A stretch of DNA of 64,000 nt from Aeromicrobium wangtongii (GTDB lineage Bacteria > Actinomycetota > Actinomycetes > Propionibacteriales > Nocardioidaceae): the NCBI RefSeq assembly GCF_024584515.1, contig NZ_CP102173.1, forward strand, positions 1,922,001 through 1,986,000. The letters are read 5' to 3'. Shown here in pieces: positions 8,751 to 16,874 of this stretch. A program made the translations under genes and the position numbers. How positions within the stretch are numbered: the stretch's first letter is position 1; each line of letters starts with the position of its first letter. Under the pieces are notes generated by a model. That model did not search any database and was not told the origin of the DNA. It saw nothing but the letters and a program-made list of their open reading frames with translations.

Positions 8751-9965
8751 TCAGGCGGGCAGGTCCGCGACCTGGGGCGCGTCATCGCCGAAATAGCGGT
8801 ACTGGATCTCCTGCCGATCCTTGGCAGCCTGGGCCAGCAGCCTGCGCTCGCCCCAACTGGTACGACCCAGGACGTGGTGGGTGAAGACGTTGCGGGGGAG
8901 CAGCAGCGGCGCCATCCACGGCAGTCGCACCGGCAGGTCGAGATCGCGCAACCCGTCCCGGCCGAGGAACATCCGCAGCATGCTGAGCAGTCGGGCCCGG
9001 GTGTATCGGCGCCGGAGCGCAGCGAACCGGTGGAAGTGCAGGGTGTCCTGGGCGTCGAGGATGGCGCCCGCCAGGGCCGGACCGGCCGGCGTGACATCGT
9101 CCTGGGCCAGCAGGACGTGGTAGTTGAACCGGTGCTGCTCGCGCTCGGTCTCGGCCAGCCAGTCCTCGTCGACCCCCATGAGCCAGCCGACGTACTTCCA
9201 CAGGTGCATCACGGCGGCTGAGTCCTCACGGGTGACCCGCACGCCCAGCGCGCGCACGCCCAGGAGCAGTGCACCGTTGAACAATCCGAGGGTGGCCGCC
9301 TGGTCGGTCTGGTTGATGGGCAGGCCCCAGTGGGCGGTGTTCCAATGGTCTGCGGACTCGAAGCGGTGGTTGACCATCGCGTGCATGAGGCGGACGTGCA
9401 CCGTCAGGCGCCATCCCTCGCCGTCGCGGCGCATCGCGTCGTGCTCGGAGATCGCGATGCCCCACTTCTGGGTCTCGCCGAGGCGGCGCATCGTCATGTC
9501 GCCGGACAGGCCGCCGGTCATGACCAACAGGTCGGTCGGCCCCCCGAAGCGGTAGCCGCCGATCAGGGACAGCTGCAGCAGGACGTCCGCGGCGCTGCGG
9601 CCGAAGCGCCGGTAGGCCAGCGCCCCGCGGTTCACCAGATCCATGTCGACCCAGTCCGGGACGGAGTCCACGTGCGCGAAGAAGTCCGCCAGCGCCGGGG
9701 GAGCATCGTGAACCGTCTCGATGCCGTGCTCGAGTGCCTGCCCGAACTGGGCCATCGTCACGCGGTCCTCGCGGGCGCGCATGGCCCGGACGAGGGCGGC
9801 ACCGATCTCGTCCCGCTGCATGAAGCGCTGCCCGATCAGGGCCATCAGGTCCTCGTCGACCTCGCCGACCCGGCCGACCGTCTTGAGGACGCGTCCGATG
9901 CGTTCTCCGCGCTGCTCGGCGGCGCGGAAGCGGCCGGGGAACGCGGGTGCGGTCTGGGTCGTCAT
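8751..9965 (-). CDS. Oxygenase MpaB family protein (DUF2236, Lcp-like)
   Basis: A 404-residue protein of the MpaB/rubber-oxygenase (latex clearing protein) superfamily, whose characterised members are heme-b dioxygenases. The family core is seen in VRLMHAMVNHRFE and HWGLPINQTDQAATLG, with H and R residues that would sit near the heme. Length fits Lcp (about 400). No twin-arginine signal is present, unlike secreted Lcp, so the substrate is unlikely to be polymeric rubber. The ATG at 9965 is chosen over the longer frame because the latter runs into the divergent tetR. The divergent TetR regulator probably controls it. Confidence 0.82.
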   Translation of the reverse strand: MTTQTAPAFPGRFRAAEQRGERIGRVLKTVGRVGEVDEDLMALIGQRFMQRDEIGAALVRAMRAREDRVTMAQFGQALEHGIETVHDAPPALADFFAHVDSVPDWVDMDLVNRGALAYRRFGRSAADVLLQLSLIGGYRFGGPTDLLVMTGGLSGDMTMRRLGETQKWGIAISEHDAMRRDGEGWRLTVHVRLMHAMVNHRFESADHWNTAHWGLPINQTDQAATLGLFNGALLLGVRALGVRVTREDSAAVMHLWKYVGWLMGVDEDWLAETEREQHRFNYHVLLAQDDVTPAGPALAGAILDAQDTLHFHRFAALRRRYTRARLLSMLRMFLGRDGLRDLDLPVRLPWMAPLLLPRNVFTHHVLGRTSWGERRLLAQAAKDRQEIQYRYFGDDAPQVADLPA

Positions 9966-10009
9966 GTCAGACACGATGACACGAGCATTTACTCGCATAC
10001 AATTCGCAT
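9966..10009. promoter_or_regulatory. Shared divergent promoter/operator region, MpaB oxygenase and TetR
   Basis: Only 44 bases separate the two start codons. The stretch is A+T-rich and contains CGAG-CATTTA-CTCG, a short inverted repeat, followed by GCATACAATTCGCATATG at the tetR start. A TetR bound here would block both genes. The operator identity is inferred, not proven. Confidence 0.4.
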
Positions 10010-10633
10010 ATGCCCCGTTCCCGCCCACCGGCCGATCTGCGCCGAGCGCCCCAGCAGGAGCGATCCCAGGCGATGGTCGAGCGCATCGTGACAGCCGGCC
10101 AGGCCGTGCTCGAACGCGAGGGCTACAGCCGGTTCACGACCAACCGGGTCGCGGTCGAGGCCGGCATCAGCCCGGGGTCGTTCTACCAGTACTTCGCCGA
10201 CAAGCACGCCGTCCTGGCCGCCGTGGTCGACCGGCACTCCGCCCAGCTGTCGACCCAGCTGACGGGCGTGCTGACCGCCCATCTGGACCGACCCGGGCCC
10301 GAGCTCGTCCGGGCCACCCTGGACGGGTTGATGGACGCGCTGGAGCACAACGTCGAGTTCCTGCGGCTCATCGTCGAGCAGCTGCCGCGCGCCCAGTACG
10401 GCGACCGAACCGCCGCACTGGAGCAACGGATCGGCGATCTGGTGTCGGCCTACCTGCAGATCAACCGCCCACGGTCGCGCGTCCACGAGCCGGCCACATC
10501 GGCCTGGATGCTGGTGCGCACCGTGGAACACCTCGCCGTGCAGTACGTCCTGGAGGACCCCGACATCACTCGCGAGCGGTTCGTCGAGGAGCTGGCCGCG
10601 ATGGTGCTGGCCTACGTCGAGCCCCATCGCTGA
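10010..10633 (+). CDS. TetR/AcrR family transcriptional regulator
   Basis: A 207-residue repressor-type regulator. The N-terminal HTH is clear: ERIVTAGQAVLEREGYSRFTTNRVAVEAGISPGSFYQYFADKHAVL, given here in part as TTNRVAVEAGISPGSFYQYF. The C-terminal ligand-binding domain contains no recognisable signature. It is divergent from the MpaB-type oxygenase by 44 bases and most likely regulates that gene and itself. It converges on the surface protein gene, with a hairpin between them. Confidence 0.9.
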   Translation: MPRSRPPADLRRAPQQERSQAMVERIVTAGQAVLEREGYSRFTTNRVAVEAGISPGSFYQYFADKHAVLAAVVDRHSAQLSTQLTGVLTAHLDRPGPELVRATLDGLMDALEHNVEFLRLIVEQLPRAQYGDRTAALEQRIGDLVSAYLQINRPRSRVHEPATSAWMLVRTVEHLAVQYVLEDPDITRERFVEELAAMVLAYVEPHR

Positions 10634-10655
10634 CCCTCCCGCGGCCGGAGACGAG

Positions 10656-10679
10656 CCGAACGCGAGCGCTCGCGTCCGG
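10656..10679. terminator. Bidirectional hairpin between tetR and the first surface protein gene
   Basis: CCGAACGCGAG and CTCGCGTCCGG pair over 11 positions with one mismatch around a short GC core; the stem ends directly at the stop codon of the convergent gene. There is no T-run. Confidence 0.6.
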
Positions 10680-12569
10680 TCAGGCCGGTCGTTGTGCGCC
10701 CCTCGCGCCCGTGCTGAACGCCTGACGACTGGCCGCCAGCGCGATCCCACCGGTCAGCAGGAGGGCGATGGCCACCGTCAGCGGCACCACGGGGGACTCC
10801 GAGGCACCCGCGCCCGGCAGGTCACCGGAGTCCGACACGCCGCCACCGCCGCCACCGCCGAAGTCGCCGCCACCGGAGCCGCCACCGCCGCCACCGCCGT
10901 TGTCCTGTTCGCGGTAGATGTTCGTGACGACGACCTCACGGGTCCGGTCCTCGGCGACGATGGTGGCCGTCCCGGGCCGTATCGCGGTCGGCCTGTCCAG
11001 CACGACGGTCTCCGTGGTGCCGTTCTGCGACTCAGCGACCTGGCAGCGCGTACCGACCGGGATGTCTCGCACCGTGGCCACGCGGACGTTGCCTGAGGCG
11101 GTCCGAGCAGGGATGGTGAACGTCTGGTCGAACTGGTTCCCGGCCCCCGGCCCGTCGCAGTCGAGCGTGAGGACGATCTTGTCCTGCTGGCCTGCTGCCG
11201 GGCCGCCGATGCGCTTGGTCAGCCGCAACCTGCCGAGCCCACGCTCGTACCGGTTGGTCGCGGCGACAGCGGCGTTCTCGCCTTCGACGATGGTGACCGC
11301 GCCTGGATCGATCGAGGTCGCGGTGACCCTGACCTGGTCGTTGTCACCGTTCTCGGGCTCGGTGACCGTGCACTCCGACCCGGCGGGGAACCCGGTCAAC
11401 GTCACGGTGTGCGGCCCCTCCGCGGCTCGGGCGGGGATCGTCGCCCTGCGTTCGATCGGGTTGCCTCCGCCCGGTGGCGTGCAGACCGCGCGGATCTCGA
11501 TGGCCCCCTGGAGGCCGGCGCCTTCGCCGCTGATCGTCTTGGTCACCGCGATCCCGCCGGCGGCGAACTGGGTGATGCGCACACTGGCCACCGCCTCGAG
11601 CTCCGTGGTCTCGGCAAGGACCAGGGACTGGGCGGCGTCACGCCCGGGTACCGCGCCGTCGTACAGGTAGACCGTGTTCGCCGCGACCGTCTCCGCCCGT
11701 CGGAGCGAGAAGCCCTGGTCCCCACTGGCGTCGGTCGATCGTGCCCACAGCTGCGCCCCGGGCTGCACGGTGGCGCCTGCGGCCAGGGGCTGCGTCCCGG
11801 CGGCGTCCGCGAACACCTCCACGCCCTCGAGCTGGAGCGTCGACGGACCGTTCGCCGTGACCGTGAACGGGCCGACGATCTCACCGGTCGACGGCGCGGC
11901 GGCGGTGCTGGGGGAGATGGTGAGCGCCGGCTGCGTCGGCTCGGTGACCGGGTCATTCGCGAGGGTGTCCGCAACGATGGCCGCGGTCAGGTCGTACAGC
12001 TCGCCCTCTGCCGGGTCGACCACGAAGTTGTCGCTGAAGAACCAGATCGCGGCCTGCACGGCACCAGACCTGACGTTGTCCGGCTGGCCGGCGGGCTGGT
12101 CGGGGACCGTGGGGTAGTAGTTCTGCAGGATGTAGCCGACCCTGCCGAGGTTGCGGACATTCGACTCGGCCCAGTTCCCGCGCTCGTAGGTCACCCCGGC
12201 CTCTGTGCTGGTGAACAGATCGATGCAGTAGGCCAGGGATTCGCGACCCTGGTCGTCGACTACCGGGATGATGCCGACATAACCCCGCAGGACGGCGCTT
12301 GACCCGGCCGGAGCCGTCGCGGGATAGCCGCCCTCGGGATCGAACGTGTCAGGAGCCACGTAGGCGCTGACCCGGGTGACACCGAGGTCGCCTGTGAGGG
12401 CAGTGATCCGGAGCTCCGTGAAGGGGGAGTCGGCCGCCGGGACGGGGACGTCACCGATCTCCGGTGCGGCACCTGCCGGACGTCCCACGAGCACGGACAG
12501 CGTCAGCAGCACGAAGACCATGGATACACGAAGCGTTCGCCCCGTCCGGTTCGTCAGGTTGATTTCCAC
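10680..12569 (-). CDS. Thioester-domain surface protein, paralogue 1 (predicted covalent adhesin)
   Basis: A 629-residue cell-surface protein. A signal peptide (VFVLLTLSVLVGRPAGA) is followed by a thioester domain: the Cys of YCIDL (C115) and the Gln of AVQAAIW (Q172) match the Cys-Gln pair that forms an internal thioester in TED/TQXA adhesins. Two DUF5979-like beta domains follow (starting ITQFAAGGIAVTKTISG and RLRLTKRIGG), then a Gly/Ser linker, LPGAG, a membrane helix and a basic tail, resembling a variant sortase signal. GTG 12569 is preferred: GGGGGAAGG lies 9 bases before it, and the paralogue has no ATG at the alternative site (12575). It would bind surface amines covalently, by family knowledge. 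Confidence 0.85.
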   Translation of the reverse strand: MEINLTNRTGRTLRVSMVFVLLTLSVLVGRPAGAAPEIGDVPVPAADSPFTELRITALTGDLGVTRVSAYVAPDTFDPEGGYPATAPAGSSAVLRGYVGIIPVVDDQGRESLAYCIDLFTSTEAGVTYERGNWAESNVRNLGRVGYILQNYYPTVPDQPAGQPDNVRSGAVQAAIWFFSDNFVVDPAEGELYDLTAAIVADTLANDPVTEPTQPALTISPSTAAAPSTGEIVGPFTVTANGPSTLQLEGVEVFADAAGTQPLAAGATVQPGAQLWARSTDASGDQGFSLRRAETVAANTVYLYDGAVPGRDAAQSLVLAETTELEAVASVRITQFAAGGIAVTKTISGEGAGLQGAIEIRAVCTPPGGGNPIERRATIPARAAEGPHTVTLTGFPAGSECTVTEPENGDNDQVRVTATSIDPGAVTIVEGENAAVAATNRYERGLGRLRLTKRIGGPAAGQQDKIVLTLDCDGPGAGNQFDQTFTIPARTASGNVRVATVRDIPVGTRCQVAESQNGTTETVVLDRPTAIRPGTATIVAEDRTREVVVTNIYREQDNGGGGGGGSGGGDFGGGGGGGVSDSGDLPGAGASESPVVPLTVAIALLLTGGIALAASRQAFSTGARGAQRPA

Positions 12570-12655
12570 AGCCATGTACCTTCCCCCGATAATCACACGC
12601 ACGCGGACCGTCCGGTACCGCCCTCGAACCCTCACATTGCGGGGAGCAGACGCCG

Positions 12656-12673
12656 TAGGGTCTTAGGTCCCTA
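12656..12673. promoter_or_regulatory. DosR-like palindromic box upstream of surface protein 1
   Basis: TAGGGTCTTAGGTCCCTA. Read on the minus strand it contains GGGACCTAAGACCC, close to the mycobacterial DosR/DevR box (GGGACTWWAGTCCC). The same 18 bases occur upstream of the paralogue at 14799-14816, at nearly the same distance from the start (about 85 bases). A further 14-bp palindrome GGGCCATATGGCCC lies at 12712-12725. Function is inferred. Confidence 0.55.
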
Positions 12674-12711
12674 GCGACCCCAGCGGCCCACGGGCGGCGC
12701 CCCCTGGTCCA

Positions 12712-12725
12712 GGGCCATATGGCCC
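12712..12725. promoter_or_regulatory. 14-bp perfect palindrome GGGCCATATGGCCC
   Basis: It lies about 40 bases further upstream than the DosR-like box of surface protein 1 and fits a GGNCC-N4-GGNCC pattern. It could be a second regulator site; nothing else supports this. Confidence 0.35.
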
Positions 12726-12748
12726 GGCCCGTCCGTCATTTGTGCGGG

Positions 12749-12791
12749 GATCCATGGCCGGAGGCGCCACTGGGCGCCCCCGCCATGGATC
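12749..12791 (-). terminator. Long hairpin after surface protein 2
   Basis: An outer 10-bp perfect stem (GATCCATGGC / GCCATGGATC) encloses an inner GGCGCC / GGCGCC stem with an ACTG loop. It starts 4 bases after the stop codon of the paralogue-2 gene, so it most likely ends that transcript. Confidence 0.65.
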
Positions 12792-12795
12792 GCGG

Positions 12796-14715
12796 TCAGG
12801 CCGGTCGTCGTGTGCCCGTCGCGCCCTGGGCGGCGGCCTGACGGCAGGCCGCCAGCGCGATCCCGCCGGTCAGCAGCAGGGCGATGGCCACGGTCAGCGG
12901 CACGGCGGGGGAGCCCGATGCACCCGCGCCCGGCAGGTTGCCCGACGAGCCGCCGCCGTAGCCGCCGCCGAAGTCGCTGCCACCTCCACCGCCGTTGCCA
13001 CCACCGCCGTCGTTGTCACCGCCGTCGTTGTCACCGCCACCGTCGTCCTGCTCGCGATAGCGGTTGGTGACGACGACCTCGCGGGTCCTGTCCTCGACGA
13101 TCGTGGCGGTCCCGGGCTCGATCGTGGTCGGCTCCTCGAGGACGATCGTCTCGGCGGCGCCGGTCTTGTTCTCGGTCACCTGGCACCGCGTGCCGACGGG
13201 GATGTCATCGATCCGGGCCACCCGCAAGCTGCCCTCGGCCGACTCCGCGGGAATCGTGAAGGTCTGGTCGAGCTCATTGCCGATGTCGTCCCCGTCACAG
13301 TCCACGCTGATCACGATCTCGCCCTGTCGACCGGCTGCCGGCCCCAGGATGCGCTTGGTGATCTCCAACCTGCCGAGCGCCCGTTCGTACTGGTTCGTCG
13401 CGGCGACAGCCGTGTTCTGACCTTCGACGACGGTGACGGTGCCCGGATCAATTGAGCTGGCCGTCAGCCTCACCTGATCGTTGTCGCCGTTCTGCGGCTC
13501 GCTGACGACGCATGTCGCGCCTTCGGGAAGGCCGGTGAACCTGATGGTCTGGGGTCCCGCCGCCGTTCCGGCGGGAATGGTCGATGACCGCTCGATCGCC
13601 TCCCCACCGTCAGCCGGGGTGCAGACGACGCGCACCTCGATGGCGCCCTGCTGCCCGGCGGCGCCGCCGCTGATCGTCTTGGCGACCTCGATGCCACCCG
13701 CTGCGAACTGGGTGATGCGGACCCCGGCCACGGCCTCGAGGACCGAGGTCCGCGCCAGGACGAGCTTCTGCGCCGCGTCGCGCCCCGGTATCGCGGCGTC
13801 GTACAGATACACGGTGCTCTCCCGCACGGTTTGTTGTCGTTGGAGCGAGAAGCCTTGCCCCTCCCCGGCAGTTGTCGACCGCGCCCACAGCTGGGCTCCG
13901 GGCTGGACGGTGTCTCCGGCCCCGAGAGGTTGCGTCCCGGCGGCATCCAGGAACACCTCGACCCCCTGCAGACGCAGCGTCGACGGACCGTCAGCGGTCA
14001 CCGGGAACGGGCCGACGATCTCACCCGTCGACGGGGCGACCGCCTCCTCGGGGGAGATGCTGAGCGTCGGCTGCACCGGCTCGGTGGCCGGACCGTTCGC
14101 AAGGGCCTCGTTCACGATCTGCGACGTGAGGGCGTACAGCTGGGGCTCCGCGGCGGGGTCCAGCACCAGCCTGTCGCTGAAGTACCAGATGGCCGCCTGT
14201 ACCGCGGCGGCCTTGACGTTGTCCGGGACGCCGGCCGGCGCGTCGGGCTCGGTCGGATAGTAGTTCTGCAGGATGTGCCCGACGTACCCGAGGTTGCGGA
14301 CATTGGACTCGGCCCAGTCCCCGCGCTGGTAGGTCACGCCGGTCTCGGTGCTCGTCAACAGGTCGATGCAGTAGGTCTGCACAGTCTCTCCGTCGGCGTC
14401 CAGGGCCGGGATGATGCCGGCGTACCCGAGGGGGTTGGAAACCGACCCCGCCGGCGGGGCGGAGGGATACGCGTCAAGGCTGAGGGGGTCGAAGTCGGCC
14501 GGGGCGACGAAGGCGTCGACGTCGGTGACACCGAGCTCGCCCGTGATCGGTCCGATCCGCAGCTCGGTGAAGGGCGAGTCGGACCGGATCGGTGAACCGC
14601 CGATCTCGGGTTCGGCATGTGCCGGGCGTCCCATGAGCACGGACAGTGTCAGCAGCACCAGGACCACGCAAACACGAATCGTGCCCACCGTCCGGCTCGT
14701 CAGGTTGATCTCCAC
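12796..14715 (-). CDS. Thioester-domain surface protein, paralogue 2 (predicted covalent adhesin)
   Basis: A 639-residue paralogue of the preceding surface protein with identical architecture: signal peptide (VVLVLLTLSVLMGRPAHA), thioester domain with YCIDL (C116) and AVQAAIW (Q173), two DUF5979-like domains, an Asp/Gly-rich linker, LPGAG, a membrane helix and a basic tail. GTG 14715 is chosen because GGGGAGG stands 8 bases upstream and because the longer frame, though open, covers DNA shared with the paralogue's untranslated leader. The linker and the region around 90-115 differ most between the copies, whereas the thioester region is nearly invariant, so both are probably functional. The tandem copy includes about 100 bases of upstream DNA. 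Confidence 0.85.
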   Translation of the reverse strand: MEINLTSRTVGTIRVCVVLVLLTLSVLMGRPAHAEPEIGGSPIRSDSPFTELRIGPITGELGVTDVDAFVAPADFDPLSLDAYPSAPPAGSVSNPLGYAGIIPALDADGETVQTYCIDLLTSTETGVTYQRGDWAESNVRNLGYVGHILQNYYPTEPDAPAGVPDNVKAAAVQAAIWYFSDRLVLDPAAEPQLYALTSQIVNEALANGPATEPVQPTLSISPEEAVAPSTGEIVGPFPVTADGPSTLRLQGVEVFLDAAGTQPLGAGDTVQPGAQLWARSTTAGEGQGFSLQRQQTVRESTVYLYDAAIPGRDAAQKLVLARTSVLEAVAGVRITQFAAGGIEVAKTISGGAAGQQGAIEVRVVCTPADGGEAIERSSTIPAGTAAGPQTIRFTGLPEGATCVVSEPQNGDNDQVRLTASSIDPGTVTVVEGQNTAVAATNQYERALGRLEITKRILGPAAGRQGEIVISVDCDGDDIGNELDQTFTIPAESAEGSLRVARIDDIPVGTRCQVTENKTGAAETIVLEEPTTIEPGTATIVEDRTREVVVTNRYREQDDGGGDNDGGDNDGGGGNGGGGGSDFGGGYGGGSSGNLPGAGASGSPAVPLTVAIALLLTGGIALAACRQAAAQGATGTRRPA

Positions 14716-14798
14716 AGCCCGTACCTCCCCGATCACCACACGCATGCGGACCGTCCGGCGCCGCCCCCGCACAGTCACATCGGTCTCTCGAAGGCCTA

Positions 14799-14816
14799 TA
14801 GGGTCTTAGGTCCCTA
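14799..14816. promoter_or_regulatory. DosR-like palindromic box upstream of surface protein 2
   Basis: The 18-base TAGGGTCTTAGGTCCCTA is identical to the box of the first paralogue. It also lies in the intergenic region of the divergent HesB-like gene and could act on both. Confidence 0.55.
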
Positions 14817-14826
14817 CGGCACGGAA

Positions 14827-14844
14827 GAGGACCTAGGGCCCAAC
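14827..14844. promoter_or_regulatory. Second DosR-like half-conserved site, HesB-like promoter region
   Basis: GAGGACCTAGGGCCCAAC resembles the DosR consensus (GGAC, N4, G-CCC, AA) in about two thirds of positions. It lies 150 bases upstream of the HesB-like gene and 11 bases from the first box. Weak evidence alone; the pairing of two sites is what makes it notable. Confidence 0.35.
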
Positions 14845-14996
14845 GACTCTGGCCCTGCAGCGTGAGGGTTTGCTGCACTGCGCGCCGCGTGGGGGCCGCC
14901 GTCTGGCGAACTCCGCGAGCTGCCCCGGGTTGCCTTCTCGCCGATCGTCCGCGAGTGTGGACGTTTGCCCACGAGACCGACGAATGGGAGAACGAC

Positions 14997-15284
14997 ATGC
15001 TCACCCTGACCGACTCAGCAGCCGACGTCGTCAAGCAGATCGCCGATCAGGTACCGGATGCCGACGCATCCGGACTGCGGATCAGCACCGCCCAGGAGGG
15101 CGATGAGACGGGGCTGACGCTCACCGCGGCCGCCGCCCCCGAGCCGGGCGACCAGGTGCTCGACGAGGCGGGCGCGCGCGTGTTCCTCGACGAGACGGCC
15201 GCGACCATCCTGGACGACAAGGTGCTCGACGCCGAGGTGCAGCCCGACGGAGCCGTCACGTTCGGGCTCGGCCAGCAGGCCTGA
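14997..15284 (+). CDS. HesB/IscA-like protein lacking the Fe-S cysteines
   Basis: A 95-residue protein with the A-type carrier fold: it begins MLTLTDSAADVVKQIAD and has the GLRIS and GDQVLDEAGARVFLDE segments seen in HesB/YadR/IscA proteins. It contains no cysteine, so it cannot bind a cluster in the usual way. Cysteine-less members of this kind are common in actinobacteria and of unknown function. ATG 14997 has a good GGGAG ribosome binding site; the frame stays open upstream but without family similarity. It is followed by a strong terminator and is divergent from surface protein 2. Confidence 0.75.
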   Translation: MLTLTDSAADVVKQIADQVPDADASGLRISTAQEGDETGLTLTAAAAPEPGDQVLDEAGARVFLDETAATILDDKVLDAEVQPDGAVTFGLGQQA

Positions 15285-15298
15285 CCCGAGCACTGCCG

Positions 15299-15329
15299 CG
15301 GCGCTGATCCCTCCCGGGGATCGGCGCCG
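15299..15329. terminator. Bidirectional terminator, HesB-like gene and VOC gene
   Basis: A 13-bp stem (CGGCGCTGATCCC with GGGATCGGCGCCG, one G-T pair) with a small loop, followed on the plus strand by TTTCC. Confidence 0.75.
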
Positions 15330-15340
15330 TTTCCGTGCGA

Positions 15341-16063
15341 CTACGCGGGGGCCAGCACGCAGAACTCGTTGCCGTCGACGTCGGCCATGACGACCCAAGG
15401 GACATCGCCCTGGCCGATGTCGGCCCGGCGTGCGCCCAACGACTCCAGCCGTTCGACCTCGTCCTGCTGCTCGGTGCCGGCGAGGGGAGCGAGGTCGAGG
15501 TGCCAGCGGTTCTTGCCGGTCTTCTCACGGAATGGGGGACCGCCCCAGCTGATCTTGGTGCCACCGCGGGGAGATTGGATAGCCGTCTCCTCGTCCTGGT
15601 CCCACACCAGCGGCCAGCCGAGCGCCTCGCTCCAGAAGTGCCCGACCGCCTCCGACCCGTCACAGGAGAGCGCGCCGATGCGTGCGGTGTCGGCCAGGAA
15701 GCGGTTGGTGGGCTCGACGACGCAGAACTCGTTGCCTTCCGGATCGGCCAGGACGACGTGCTGCTCCTCAGGCAGCTGTCCGACGTCCAGATGGCTGGCA
15801 CCGAGCCCCAGCGCCCGGTCCACAGTCGCCTGCTGGTCGTCCCACGAGGTGCTGGCGAGGTCGAAGTGCATCTGATTGGGCTGGGTCTTGGGCACGTCCG
15901 TGGGCAGGAAACACAGAGCGAGCTCACCGTCACCGCCCGGCAGCATCACGACACCGCCAGGCGAGTCCTGGGGTTCTGGACGGTTCAGCACCCCGGCCCA
16001 GAACGTGGCCAGAGCCAGCGGGTCCTGCGCATCGATGTTCAGAGTGACGAGCTCGGACGGCAT
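15341..16063 (-). CDS. VOC family protein (two glyoxalase-like domains)
   Basis: A 240-residue protein with two vicinal-oxygen-chelate repeats. The first starts LVTLNIDAQDPLALATFWAG and ends VVLADPEGNEFCVVEP; the second starts IGALSCDGSEAVGHFWSEAL and ends VMADVDGNEFCVLAP. The repeated DPEGNEFCV/DVDGNEFCV ends are the VOC C-terminal signature. No substrate can be assigned; such actinobacterial proteins are usually called glyoxalase-like. ATG 16063 has an excellent AAGGAGG ribosome binding site, which excludes the longer frame. A damaged third VOC fragment lies about 0.8 kb away on the other strand. Confidence 0.85.
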   Translation of the reverse strand: MPSELVTLNIDAQDPLALATFWAGVLNRPEPQDSPGGVVMLPGGDGELALCFLPTDVPKTQPNQMHFDLASTSWDDQQATVDRALGLGASHLDVGQLPEEQHVVLADPEGNEFCVVEPTNRFLADTARIGALSCDGSEAVGHFWSEALGWPLVWDQDEETAIQSPRGGTKISWGGPPFREKTGKNRWHLDLAPLAGTEQQDEVERLESLGARRADIGQGDVPWVVMADVDGNEFCVLAPA

Positions 16064-16220
16064 GGCAGTCCTCCTTGGATATCTCGCCACGCTAGACGAA
16101 GCGGCGTGCGGCCACAACGGCAGCCGCAGCCCACTTCGGCGCGTGTTCCTGCTCGTGCTGCCTTTGTCCGATAATGCACATTATGTCAACTAAGACATAT
16201 TTCGGGCGCCCCCCACTGGG

Positions 16221-16847
16221 TCAGCCCTTCAGAATCCACTCCGACCATGCCGACGTCTTCGACTTGGACGGCGAGATGAATTCCTTGAAGGATCTGCCCT
16301 CGCCGCTCACGGCCAACACGGTGGTCCTGACCTTGATCTTCGACTCGTTGTCGAGGCACGACCGCGGCACCTGCATCTTGAAGAACCCGTTCTTTCCGGT
16401 CCTGAGGGTTGTCTTGATGTGCGACTCGGCCGCGGTATCGCACACACGTTCGATACCTCGCGAGTCGTGCAGCTGCGCTAGCCCTTGGGGTTCGCCCACC
16501 GGTCCGAAGAGCCGAAAGGACGAGCTCACCGTTCCCGTGCTGTTCGTGACGCTCTTCCGCGCGACGTCGATCCGCGCGGTCTTCTCGTCACCGGCCCGCA
16601 GATCGGCGAAGGTGATCGTGACCGACACGTATGTGGACCCGTGTGAGATCTTCACGCTGGTGACGTCCGTGCGCTTCGCGAACGACTTCTGAGCCGCGGT
16701 GCGATCGCCGCTCACCTTGCCCCTCATCACGACGTCGTTGCTCTTGTCCTTCACCGTGCCCGAATCGGCCGAGGCGCCCGCCGCGCCGCCGACGACCAGT
16801 GCCAGCGAAGCGGCTGACACCATCGCTGTGCGAACCGATTGACGCAT
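16221..16847 (-). CDS. Secreted protein of unknown function
   Basis: A 208-residue protein with an N-terminal signal peptide (SVRTAMVSAASLALVVGG, cleavage near GASA-DSG). The mature part is rich in Ser, Thr and Lys, with beta-strand-like stretches such as VTSVKISHGSTYVSVTITFA, and two cysteines that could form a disulfide (ERVCDTA and PRSCLDN). I do not recognise a domain. GGGGGAG precedes the ATG at 16847. It ends with AWSEWILKG and has no anchor, so it is probably released. It has no clear operon partner. Confidence 0.7.
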   Translation of the reverse strand: MRQSVRTAMVSAASLALVVGGAAGASADSGTVKDKSNDVVMRGKVSGDRTAAQKSFAKRTDVTSVKISHGSTYVSVTITFADLRAGDEKTARIDVARKSVTNSTGTVSSSFRLFGPVGEPQGLAQLHDSRGIERVCDTAAESHIKTTLRTGKNGFFKMQVPRSCLDNESKIKVRTTVLAVSGEGRSFKEFISPSKSKTSAWSEWILKG

Positions 16848-16874
16848 GACTCCCCCGAGCTCCTGCAAAGATGA

